Shown: one piece after another, positions 17,705 through 24,739 of the stretch
Layout: the number at the start of each line of letters is the position of its first letter
Numbering within the stretch: position 1 is the stretch's first letter
Assembly (NCBI GenBank): GCA_024330185.1
Contig: JANDLV010000009.1
Coordinates: 29,868 to 93,867, forward strand
DNA: 64,000 nucleotides
Reading direction: 5' to 3'
Origin: Candidatus Siliceabacter maunaloa
Lineage (GTDB): Bacteria > Actinomycetota > Thermoleophilia > Solirubrobacterales > Solirubrobacteraceae
The notes under the pieces: model-generated
Seen by the model: the letters and a program-made list of their open reading frames with translations, nothing else
Databases searched by the model: none
Told to the model about the DNA's origin: nothing
Translations under genes and position numbers: made by a program

Positions 17705-17970
17705 CAGCCGAAGAGCCTCCCGCGCCCGTAGTAGCGCGCCGCGGCGAGGGTGGCCACGAAGCCCAGGAGGGCCAGGATCAGCGCGGCATCCAGGAAGTAG
17801 GACACGCCGCGCGAGGCCGAGTAGAGCACGAGCAGCCCGATGAGCACGAGCACGAGCGTGTCCAGGGCGAGGATGCGCGCGACCGACGAGCGTGCGCCGA
17901 CCACGCGGACCGCGCACGCCCCCAGCAGCACGACGAGCCACACCAGGGCGATGTCGACGAGCGTGTCCAT
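17704..17970 (-). CDS. mnhF: Mrp/Mnh antiporter subunit F
   Basis: An 88-residue subunit with three membrane spans, matching the usual MnhF size. The pattern ARILALDTLVLVLIGLLVLY is typical. Its ATG overlaps the MnhE stop by one base. Required for assembly of the Mrp complex in characterised systems. Confidence 0.92.
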   Translation of the reverse strand: MDTLVDIALVWLVVLLGACAVRVVGARSSVARILALDTLVLVLIGLLVLYSASRGVSYFLDAALILALLGFVATLAAARYYGRGRLFG

Positions 17971-18458
17971 CAGGGGAACACCCGCTGTCCGTAGCGCTCG
18001 CGTAGGTGGCGGAGGCGTTCGCGCACCGCATCGGGGTCGCTGGCGTCGATGGTGTGGATGAGCATGATCTGGCGCTCGACATCCATGTCGACCACCACGT
18101 CCCCGGGCGCGAGGGTCGTGAGGACGGCCGCGGCGGCCATGCCGCTCTCCGAGCGGCTTTCCATCGGCACCTCGACCATGCCGGGGCACGGCAGTGGGCG
18201 CAGGCCGAGCACGATGAGGCCTACCGACCATGTGCCTCGCACGACCTCCCCGGCCACCGCGGCGAGGAGGACGGGGAAGAAGGCCACCCGCCGGGCAAGC
18301 TCCCCCGCGGGCGTGTCGTCGGGCCCGCGTAGGCCGCGCACGGCGGCCAGGCAGGCCGCGGAGAGCACGAGGCCGGTGGCCAGGTCCGCCGGCGCGAAGC
18401 TCGCCAGCGCCAGCGCGTATATCAGGGTGAGGCTGCCCAGGCGCAGCGCGAGGCTCAT
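17970..18458 (-). CDS. mnhE: Mrp/Mnh antiporter subunit E
   Basis: A 162-residue subunit: two N-terminal spans, then a soluble domain with VLTTLAPGDVVVDMDVERQIMLIHTIDA, characteristic of MnhE. ATG at 18458 overlaps the MnhD stop (ATGA). Confidence 0.92.
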   Translation of the reverse strand: MSLALRLGSLTLIYALALASFAPADLATGLVLSAACLAAVRGLRGPDDTPAGELARRVAFFPVLLAAVAGEVVRGTWSVGLIVLGLRPLPCPGMVEVPMESRSESGMAAAAVLTTLAPGDVVVDMDVERQIMLIHTIDASDPDAVRERLRHLRERYGQRVFP

Positions 18459-19825
18459 CTCTGGCCTCCGGTCAGCGTGGCGGCCGCCTCGCGGCTCACG
18501 GCCAGCAGCGGCTCGGGCCACAGCCCCAGCCCGAGGACCACGAGCGCCAGCAGCACCCCGGGCACCTGCAGCGCCCGCCCGCCGGAGGTGTCGTGGCGGT
18601 CGCGCCAGAAGTCGCGCTGGTAGATCTGGAACATGTAGACGAACGACAGCGCCCCGCCCAGGAAGATCAGCGCCACCAGGACGGCGCTGCGCGCGTCGAT
18701 CCCCGCCCGGAACAGCTCGACCTTGCCGAAGAACCCGGCGCTGGGCGGCACGCCGGCCACGCTGAGGGCGCCGATGGCGAAGCAGGCGCCCACGAGCCAG
18801 CCGCGCACTCGTGCGGTGAGGAACAGCAGCGCCTTGTTCAGCGCGTTGACGATCGCGTAGAGGATCGCCGCCGCGTAGCCCACGGGCCCTCCCACGGCCA
18901 GCGCGATGAGGACGTAGCCGACCTGGCCGATGGCCGAGTAGGCCAGTACCTCCGAGGCGCTGCGTCGCGAGATGGCCTGGATGGCCCCGTAGACGATGCT
19001 CGCGCTGCCCAGCACCGCCAGCACCCCGGCGCCAGCCGCGAAGAGGTCGGGCAGCAGGTCGCCGCCGAAGCGCAGCAGCCCGTAGCTGCCGACGTTGGCC
19101 ACCGCTCCGCTGAGCATCGCGGCGACGCCCGGCGTGGCGCCGACGTACACCGGCGGCAGCCAGAAGTGGAAGGGGAAGAGGCCGAGCTTGATCGAGAAGG
19201 CGACGAGCACCGAGACGCCGATGAGCGCCACGGCGGTTGGCTCGCTCTGGGCCAGCGCGAACCCGACACCGTCCATGTCCAGGGTCCCGGTCACCGTGTA
19301 GATGGCCGCCAGGCCGATCAGGAACAGGAACGTTCCCAGCAGGTTGACGATCGCGAAGATGAACCCGGCGCCGATCTGGTGGCGCTCGCCGCCGTAGGTG
19401 CTCGCCGCGTAGGAGGCCACCATGGTCAGCTCGAAGAAGACGTAGAAGTTGAAGATGTCCGCGGTGAGGAACACCCCGGTCAGCCCGGCGCCCATGAACA
19501 GCACCAGCGCCGGGGTGTGCCGCGACTCCAGGTCGTCGACCACCTCGTAGGCCAGCCCGGCCAGCAGCACGCCCATCGAGAGCACGGCGAACACGACGCC
19601 CAGCGCGTCGGCACGCAGGGCGATGCCCACGCCGGCGGGCCAGTCGCCGGCCACGATCGTCCGCGGGCCGTCGACGAGCACGTGGGCCTGCAGCACGCAG
19701 AGGGCGACGAAGCCGGCGCCCAGCACGCCGACCGCGAGCCAGGCCACGCAGCGACGGCGCCCGTCCAGCAGCGCGGTGACGGCCGCGCCGGCCCACACCA
19801 GCCCGAGCGGCAGGGCGAGGCTCAT
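18455..19825 (-). CDS. mnhD: Mrp/Mnh antiporter subunit D
   Basis: A 456-residue polytopic subunit homologous to NuoN/NuoM proton-translocating proteins, with about 14 spans. Conserved elements include ELTMVASYAAS (key Glu), SIKLGLFPFHFWLPPVY (Lys and His in a broken helix) and SEVLAYSAIGQVGYVL. It carries out ion/proton antiport together with MnhA. Overlaps MnhC by ATGA. Confidence 0.94.
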   Translation of the reverse strand: MSLALPLGLVWAGAAVTALLDGRRRCVAWLAVGVLGAGFVALCVLQAHVLVDGPRTIVAGDWPAGVGIALRADALGVVFAVLSMGVLLAGLAYEVVDDLESRHTPALVLFMGAGLTGVFLTADIFNFYVFFELTMVASYAASTYGGERHQIGAGFIFAIVNLLGTFLFLIGLAAIYTVTGTLDMDGVGFALAQSEPTAVALIGVSVLVAFSIKLGLFPFHFWLPPVYVGATPGVAAMLSGAVANVGSYGLLRFGGDLLPDLFAAGAGVLAVLGSASIVYGAIQAISRRSASEVLAYSAIGQVGYVLIALAVGGPVGYAAAILYAIVNALNKALLFLTARVRGWLVGACFAIGALSVAGVPPSAGFFGKVELFRAGIDARSAVLVALIFLGGALSFVYMFQIYQRDFWRDRHDTSGGRALQVPGVLLALVVLGLGLWPEPLLAVSREAAATLTGGQR

Positions 19826-20217
19826 CGGCCCTCCGCCTCGGCCACGTCGTCGTCGTCGCGAGCCTGTTGATCGATCTCACGCGCGTGGCGGGCCTCCTCC
19901 TTGGAGAGCTCGTCGAGGTCCAGCGTGTCGTAGCCGGTGTAGACGCGGTACACGAGGCTGAGCAGCAGGGCGATGACGGCGAAGCCGATCACCAGCGCGG
20001 TGAGGGTCATCGCCTGCACCAGCGGGTCGCTGATCTCGCCCTCCACGGGCAGGATGGGACTCTCGCCCCGGGTGCCCCCGCTGGCCATGAGCGTCAGGTT
20101 GGCCGCGTTGGCGATCAGCACGATGCCGGCCACCACGCGCAGCAGGTCGCGCTTGAGGGCCAGGTAGGCGCCCGAGCCGGCCAGCACGCCGGCGGCCAGG
20201 GCGAAGGCGAGCGTCAT
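19822..20217 (-). CDS. mnhC: Mrp/Mnh antiporter subunit C
   Basis: A 131-residue NuoK-like subunit with three membrane spans (GVLAGSGAYLALKRDLLRVV, then LIANAANLTLMA and TALVIGFAVIALLLSLVYRV) and a charged C-terminal tail. ATG at 20217 overlaps the MnhB stop. Length slightly above the family norm because of the tail. Confidence 0.93.
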   Translation of the reverse strand: MTLAFALAAGVLAGSGAYLALKRDLLRVVAGIVLIANAANLTLMASGGTRGESPILPVEGEISDPLVQAMTLTALVIGFAVIALLLSLVYRVYTGYDTLDLDELSKEEARHAREIDQQARDDDDVAEAEGR

Positions 20218-20657
20218 GTGGCCTCCATCTCCTCGTAGGCGCGGGCCACGGCGTGCACGATCCCCACCACGGCGCCCAGCACCAGGACGAAGACCGCGGC
20301 GTCGAAGGCCACCGCGGTCATCAGCTCGAGCTTGCCCACCGTCGTCACCTCGGCGCCCGCGGGAGGGGAGTGCGTCAGGATCGGGTCGCCGCGCGACAGG
20401 GGCACCAGCGCGACGGCGAGAGCGCCCAGCAGCGCGACGAACGCCGCATGGGGGAGGAGGCGCACGGGCAGGGTGCGCTCGACCTCCTCGCGCCCCAGCG
20501 TCACGTACTGCAGCAGGATGCCCAGCGCGGCGACCACGCCGGCGCTGAAGCCGTCGCCCACGTCGGCGAAGCCCTTGACCAGGATGGCGATGGCCACCAC
20601 GAGGATGGGCGCCAGCAGCATGCGCGCGACGACCCGCGTGACCACGCTGCTCACCAC
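20214..20657 (-). CDS. mnhB: Mrp/Mnh antiporter subunit B
   Basis: A 147-residue MnhB-domain protein with four spans; ILVKGFADVGDGFSAGVVAALG is a family hallmark. Tandem GTG codons at 20657 and 20654 overlap the MnhA stop, so either could start translation. It completes the alternative group-1 operon, in which MnhB is a separate gene. Confidence 0.92.
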   Translation of the reverse strand: MVSSVVTRVVARMLLAPILVVAIAILVKGFADVGDGFSAGVVAALGILLQYVTLGREEVERTLPVRLLPHAAFVALLGALAVALVPLSRGDPILTHSPPAGAEVTTVGKLELMTAVAFDAAVFVLVLGAVVGIVHAVARAYEEMEAT

Positions 20658-22891
20658 AGCCTCCCGCGACGCAGCAGCTTGGTGACGCCCAGCAGCGCGA
20701 CGGCGACCACCGTGATCTCCCCCAGCGTGTCCAGCGCTCGGAGATCGGCGAGGATCGCCGTGACGACGTTGTCGGCGTGGGCCTCGGGGGCAAGCTCGGT
20801 CAGCCGCCGGGCGGCGTCACCCTCACCGCCCGTGCGCGAGAGGCCTCCCCAGACCAGCACGAAGACCGTGGCGCCGGCGACCAGGCCCACGGCGGGGTCG
20901 CGGAAGCGGGTGCCCCGTCGCTCGCGCGTCGCCCGCATCTGACTGCGCAGAACCTCCCGGGGGATGAGCGAGAGCACGCCGATGAACAGCAGCGCGACGA
21001 TCGTCTCCACCAGCACGGCGACCAGCGCGACGTTGGGCGCGCCCAGCAGCGCGTAGACGACGGCCAGCGCGAAGCCGACGGTCCCCAGGGTGAGCACCAT
21101 GGTCAGGTGCCCGCGCGGGCGCGTCGCGGCCACCGCGACGCAGGCGGCGAAGCCCAGCATGAGCACGAGGGGCAGGTCCCCGAGGCTGAAGGAGCCGACC
21201 GCGTAGGCGCCGACGGTCGGCGTGAGCACGAAGGCCAGTGCGAAGAGCACCCCGCTGGGCAGGAAGATCGCGGTGACGCGACCGCGGAAGTCGCGCACCT
21301 CGAGGTCGTGGACGCGATCCGACAGGCCGTTGAGCGCGGCGAGCCCCGCCGTGTAGGCCCGCTCGGGGCCCAGTCGCTCGCCGAGCCGCGCGACCGCCTC
21401 CGCCGCTGCGGGCACCGCCCGGTGCCCGGCGTGGACCAGGGCGCCCAGGGCGAAGGTGGCCAGCGCGAGGAGGTTCTCCGCGCGCAGGTCGAGGTAGTAG
21501 CGCGCCTCCACGGGCACCGCGGCCAGCAGGCTGGGCGTCGCCGCGTCCTGGGCGATCGCCGCGAACGGAGCGGGCACCAGGCCGGCGACCAGGCAGATCG
21601 CCCCCAGCACGCCGACCGGCGCGACCATGGCGCCCGGCACCGGGCCGGCCTCGGTGCGAGGGGCGCCGAGGAACAGACCGGTCCAGAAGCGGGCCATGTA
21701 GGCCAGCGTGAGGACGGCGATGAGCAGCGCCATGGCGGCGAACACCCATCCGCGCTCCAGCGCGGCCTTGAACAGCAGCTCGTCGGCGAAGAAGCCGACG
21801 GTGAGGGGCAGCGAGGCGACCGTCGCTGCGCAGGCCAGCGACCCGGCGGCCACCACGGGCATCGCCCGCGCCAGGCCCCCCAGCTCGGACAGTCGCTGGG
21901 CGCCGGTCGCGCGCGTGACCGCGCCCGCGGTGAGGAACAGCGCGCACTTGGCCACCGCGTGGGTGACGACGTAGAACGCCGCGGCGCCCACGCCCGACTC
22001 GCCGCCCAGCCCGTAGAGGAAGACCACGTAGCCGTACTGGCTGAAGGTCGAGTAGGCCAGCACCTGCTTGAGGTCGTCACGCGACAGCGCGAGCACGCCG
22101 CCCACCAGCATCGAGGCGAAGCCCGCGACGACCAGCGCGTCGAGCAGCACCGGGCTGAGCTCCAGCAGCGGGTAGACGCGGCCGATGAGCAGCACGCCGG
22201 CGGCGACCATGGCCGCCGAGTGCAGGTAGGCCGAGACCGGCGTGGGCGCGACCATGGCCCGCCCGAGCCAGAAGTGGAAGGGCACCTGTGCGCTCTTGGC
22301 GAGAGCGGCCAGCGCGATCAGCGCCCCCGCGACGGTGACCGTGGTGCTCGACTCGGCCACGCGGAACAGCTCGGGCAGCGAGAACGTGGCGTAGCGGTCG
22401 TAGAGCAGGAGGGTCCCGATCAGCAGCGCGACCGCGGTGATCGCCGTGACCAGCAGGGCCATCAGCGCGGCGCGCCGGGCGCCGCCGTCCTGGCGGTCGT
22501 AGGCGATGAGCAGGTACGACGCGACCGCGGTGAGGTCCCAGAACAGGAAGAGCAGGATCAGGTCCTGGGCCAGGGCCAGGCCGACCATGGACACCATGAA
22601 CATGCCCAGCAGCGCGTAGAAGCGGGGCTGCTCACGCACCGACCGTCCCTGCTGCGCCAGGTGGTGGGGGAGGTAGCGCCAGGCGAAGACGAACACCGGC
22701 ACCGCGACCCCCGTGGCCATGAGGGCATACATCGCGGCGAGGCCGTCGAGGCGCAGGTGCAGGCGCAGGTCCAGCGTCGGCGCCCAGGGAACGTCGACCT
22801 CGCCGCCGCCCGTGAGCCAGAGCCATAGCAGCGCTACGAAGCCCGCACCGGCCATGGCGAGCACCGTGGCCGGTGGTGCCCAGGTCCGCAT
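20651..22891 (-). CDS. mnhA: Mrp/Mnh antiporter subunit A
   Basis: A 746-residue NuoL-like subunit, first in the operon. Key features: WDLTAVASYLLIAYDRQDGG, SAQVPFHFWLGRAMVAPTPV with the Lys/His switch, and LKQVLAYSTFSQYGYVVF. The C-terminal ~170 residues are the DUF4040/MrpB-like part (LVAVLVETIVALLFIGVLSL). It drives Na+ efflux coupled to proton entry in pH and salt homeostasis. Preceded by a short intergenic region shared with a divergent frameshifted antitoxin. Confidence 0.94.
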   Translation of the reverse strand: MRTWAPPATVLAMAGAGFVALLWLWLTGGGEVDVPWAPTLDLRLHLRLDGLAAMYALMATGVAVPVFVFAWRYLPHHLAQQGRSVREQPRFYALLGMFMVSMVGLALAQDLILLFLFWDLTAVASYLLIAYDRQDGGARRAALMALLVTAITAVALLIGTLLLYDRYATFSLPELFRVAESSTTVTVAGALIALAALAKSAQVPFHFWLGRAMVAPTPVSAYLHSAAMVAAGVLLIGRVYPLLELSPVLLDALVVAGFASMLVGGVLALSRDDLKQVLAYSTFSQYGYVVFLYGLGGESGVGAAAFYVVTHAVAKCALFLTAGAVTRATGAQRLSELGGLARAMPVVAAGSLACAATVASLPLTVGFFADELLFKAALERGWVFAAMALLIAVLTLAYMARFWTGLFLGAPRTEAGPVPGAMVAPVGVLGAICLVAGLVPAPFAAIAQDAATPSLLAAVPVEARYYLDLRAENLLALATFALGALVHAGHRAVPAAAEAVARLGERLGPERAYTAGLAALNGLSDRVHDLEVRDFRGRVTAIFLPSGVLFALAFVLTPTVGAYAVGSFSLGDLPLVLMLGFAACVAVAATRPRGHLTMVLTLGTVGFALAVVYALLGAPNVALVAVLVETIVALLFIGVLSLIPREVLRSQMRATRERRGTRFRDPAVGLVAGATVFVLVWGGLSRTGGEGDAARRLTELAPEAHADNVVTAILADLRALDTLGEITVVAVALLGVTKLLRRGRLW

Positions 22892-22940
22892 GGATCCCAG
22901 CCCCTACCCACCGAGGGCCTCCCACGCACGTCGATCCGGT

Positions 22941-22960
22941 CCACCAACCGGTGGTACACC
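22941..22960 (+). promoter_or_regulatory. Promoter-operator of a frameshifted antitoxin
   Basis: CCACC-AACC-GGTGG (22941-22954) abuts a TACACC -10-like hexamer at 22955-22960; the ATG of the broken antitoxin follows 7 bases later. The geometry is the same as at the intact TA loci of this window, suggesting the gene once belonged to the same class. Confidence 0.45.
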
Positions 22961-22967
22961 GCTGTGC

Positions 22968-23170
22968 ATGCCCACCGCGCGTCATCGCGTCCAGGTCACG
23001 GTCGACCCGGAGCTGGCGGCAGCGCTCGACGTGCTCGATCCCGCCCCGCAAGCCGGTCGCGCCAGATCCGCGACCTGGCGCTGCGCGGGGCCGAGACCGA
23101 GCACGGGGACGAGGCGACTCTCGCGCAGGTGCTCGGCCTCGAGAGCGTGCGCCTCTCGGACGCCGGCTGA
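22968..23170 (+). pseudogene. Frameshifted orphan antitoxin
   Basis: The ATG frame reads MPTARHRVQVTVDPELAAAL and then loses sense; an adjacent frame continues RQIRDLALRGAETEHGDEAT to a TGA at 23170. The frame change lies at about 23040-23065. The joined protein resembles the antitoxin at 44749-45030 (HRRIQVLRDEALERAL, then SRAVHDLALVGAQHV). No PIN gene follows, so this is a toxin-less, frameshifted relic; a sequencing error could also explain the shift. Confidence 0.65.
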
Positions 23171-23259
23171 GAGACGTTCCGTCTCGCCGCGGTCAGGTTT
23201 GCAAGACAGGGCCCGGCAGGAGGCGGCGGGCGGGCGGCGAACCGGAGGGCGTGCTGGCC

Positions 23260-23505
23260 ATGCTCTTCACCATCGCCGTCCTCGGCGCACTGGGGACGTG
23301 GGCCGTCGCAGCGGGCATGGTGCGTGCGGGCCGGCGGCTGGCCATCGACTGGCCGGCCACCCTGGTGTGGCTCGGCCTGGCCGAGTGGCCGCCCGAGGAG
23401 GGTGTGCTGACCACGGCCGAGCTCGCGGCCGCGCGGGCGCAGGCCCGCCGTGCGCGGGCGGTGGCCGCCGGCGGCGGCGCGCACGTGCCACCCGCCGCGG
23501 CGTAG
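23260..23505 (+). CDS. Small single-span membrane protein, unknown
   Basis: An 81-residue protein with one N-terminal span (MLFTIAVLGALGTWAVAAGM) followed by an Arg/Ala-rich cytoplasmic part. GGAGG at about 23244-23248 lies 11 bases before ATG 23260; GTG at 23251 is an alternative but too close to that site. No family recognised. Confidence 0.5.
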   Translation: MLFTIAVLGALGTWAVAAGMVRAGRRLAIDWPATLVWLGLAEWPPEEGVLTTAELAAARAQARRARAVAAGGGAHVPPAAA

Positions 23506-23554
23506 CGGTGGTCGTCTCCGTTTGCCCCGGCGGGGCACCGGAAAGGCTGCCGGC

Positions 23555-23866
23555 ATGTCCACCGCGTCCGCCGTCCTGGGCAGCCTTGCGCTGCTGGCCG
23601 TCGTGCTCAGCTTCGGGCTGCTGTTCTTCGTGGCCCTGCCGGTGGGCCTCCTGGCCATACTGCTCGCCGTCGTGGCGCGACGAAAGGGGATGAGGGCCAT
23701 GGTCGGCCTGGTCACCGGCGCGCTGTCGACGGTCCTCTCGCTGCTCGTCGTGGGCCTGATCGTCGCGGTCGTGCTCTTCCTCGACGGGCTGGACCTCAGC
23801 GGCCTTCCCGACGGCGTGCGCGACGGGATCCCCGACGACGTGCTGCGCGAGCTCGAGGGGGCGTGA
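23555..23866 (+). CDS. Small membrane protein, DUF4190-like topology
   Basis: A 103-residue protein with two to three hydrophobic spans (AVLGSLALLAVVLSFGLLFF, GLLAILLAVVARRKGMRAM, then LLVVGLIVAVVLFLDGL) and an acidic C-terminus. The middle (ALPVGLLAILLAVVARRKG) resembles DUF4190-type proteins. Function unknown. Confidence 0.6.
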   Translation: MSTASAVLGSLALLAVVLSFGLLFFVALPVGLLAILLAVVARRKGMRAMVGLVTGALSTVLSLLVVGLIVAVVLFLDGLDLSGLPDGVRDGIPDDVLRELEGA

Positions 23867-23877
23867 GAGGCGCCGCT

Positions 23878-23898
23878 CCACGGCGGCGAACGCCGTGG
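23878..23898 (+). terminator. Hairpin after the 23555-23866 gene
   Basis: CCACGGCG-GCGAA-CGCCGTGG is a perfect 8-bp stem with a 5-base loop, 12 bases after the stop. There is no U-tract, so a Rho-independent role is uncertain. Confidence 0.5.
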
Positions 23899-23909
23899 TC
23901 GCTGGGTGC

Positions 23910-23938
23910 TTGACATGTCGACGCGATGAACTCATCAT
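23910..23938 (+). promoter_or_regulatory. VapBC promoter with consensus -35
   Basis: TTGACA at 23910-23915, a 17-base spacer, then CATCAT at 23933-23938. The ATG at 23945 is 6 bases after the -10, so the transcript is probably leaderless. GATGA and TCATC arms around the -10 (23926-23939) could be the operator. Confidence 0.65.
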
Positions 23939-23944
23939 CTGTGC

Positions 23945-24172
23945 ATGGGCCTGATCCAGATCCGTGACGTTCCCGAGGACGTCCACCGCATGCTCAAGGT
24001 GCGGGCGGCCGCGGCTGGGACCTCGCTGAGCGAGTATGTCCTGCGCGAGGTGACGCGTGCTGCCCGCGCGCCCACGCCCGAAGAGCTCGATGCGCGCCTC
24101 GCCGCCCGCGGTGGGGCCGGCGTCACGACAGCCGACATCCTCGACGCGAGGGACAACGGCCGGCGAGAGTGA
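23945..24172 (+). CDS. vapB: VapB/FitA-type ribbon-helix-helix antitoxin
   Basis: A 75-residue antitoxin. The RHH domain is MGLIQIRDVPEDVHRMLKVR followed by AAAAGTSLSEYVLREV, typical of FitA-like proteins. The C-terminal acidic tail binds the PIN partner. The stop overlaps the toxin's GTG (GTGA). Confidence 0.9.
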   Translation: MGLIQIRDVPEDVHRMLKVRAAAAGTSLSEYVLREVTRAARAPTPEELDARLAARGGAGVTTADILDARDNGRRE

Positions 24173-24558
24173 CGGTCGTTGCCGACGCCTCGGTCGTCGT
24201 CGCGTACCTGCTGGGCGAAGGCTCGGACGTCGAGCGCCGAGCCATGCTGGACGACGTCCATGCGCCGTCGCTGGTCGATGTTGAGGTGACGCAGACCCTC
24301 CGTGGCCTCCTCCGCGGGTCGAAGATCGACCTCGCGACCGCGGACAACGCTCGCGTCGAATGTCTGCAGCTCGCGCTGCGTCGTCACCCCGACGCCGCCC
24401 TACTGGGCAGAGCCTGGGCGCTACGCGACGTGTGCACGACTTACGACGCCCTCTACGTGGCCCTCGCCCAGGCCCTCGGCGCATGGCTGCTCACCCGCGA
24501 CGCCCGCCTCGCCCGAGGGGTGGCCGGCCTCGTCCACGTCGTGGGCGCAAGCAAATGA
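24169..24558 (+). CDS. vapC: PIN-domain toxin, VapC/FitB type
   Basis: A 129-residue PIN ribonuclease with MTVVADASVVVAYLLG, then PSLVDVEVTQTLRGLLRG, TTYDALYVALAQALGAWLL and LLTRDARLARG, covering the acidic catalytic centre. Complete. Its stop overlaps an ATG belonging to the remnant of a further TA module. Confidence 0.9.
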   Translation: MTVVADASVVVAYLLGEGSDVERRAMLDDVHAPSLVDVEVTQTLRGLLRGSKIDLATADNARVECLQLALRRHPDAALLGRAWALRDVCTTYDALYVALAQALGAWLLTRDARLARGVAGLVHVVGASK

Positions 24559-24714
24559 GTATCGCCATCGCCGTCCGCGACGTGCCCGTACGACGCCGGC
24601 TACGTCGCCCTCGCCGAGCTCACTGACGCGACGCTCGTCACGCTCGACCGACGAATCAGCGGCGCACCTGGCCTGCGCTGCACCATCGCAACCCCGGACC
24701 CGAAGGATCCGTGA
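24555..24714 (+). pseudogene. Scar of a second vapBC pair
   Basis: ATG at 24555 (overlapping the previous stop, ATGA) begins MSIAIAVRDVP, like the start of a FitA-type antitoxin. From 24589, in another frame, the DNA encodes YDAGYVALAELTDATLVTLD and GAPGLRC up to TGA at 24714, the C-terminal third of a PIN toxin. The middle of both genes is gone. The simplest explanation is a deletion joining an antitoxin 5' end to a toxin 3' end. Confidence 0.75.
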
Positions 24715-24739
24715 CCGGTCGCTGGCTGCCGCCGAGCGC

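Noticed and set aside
20777..22828. A 683-codon open frame opposite mnhA
   Set aside because: Antisense to a strongly conserved antiporter gene; Gly/Gln/His-rich shadow without recognisable motifs.
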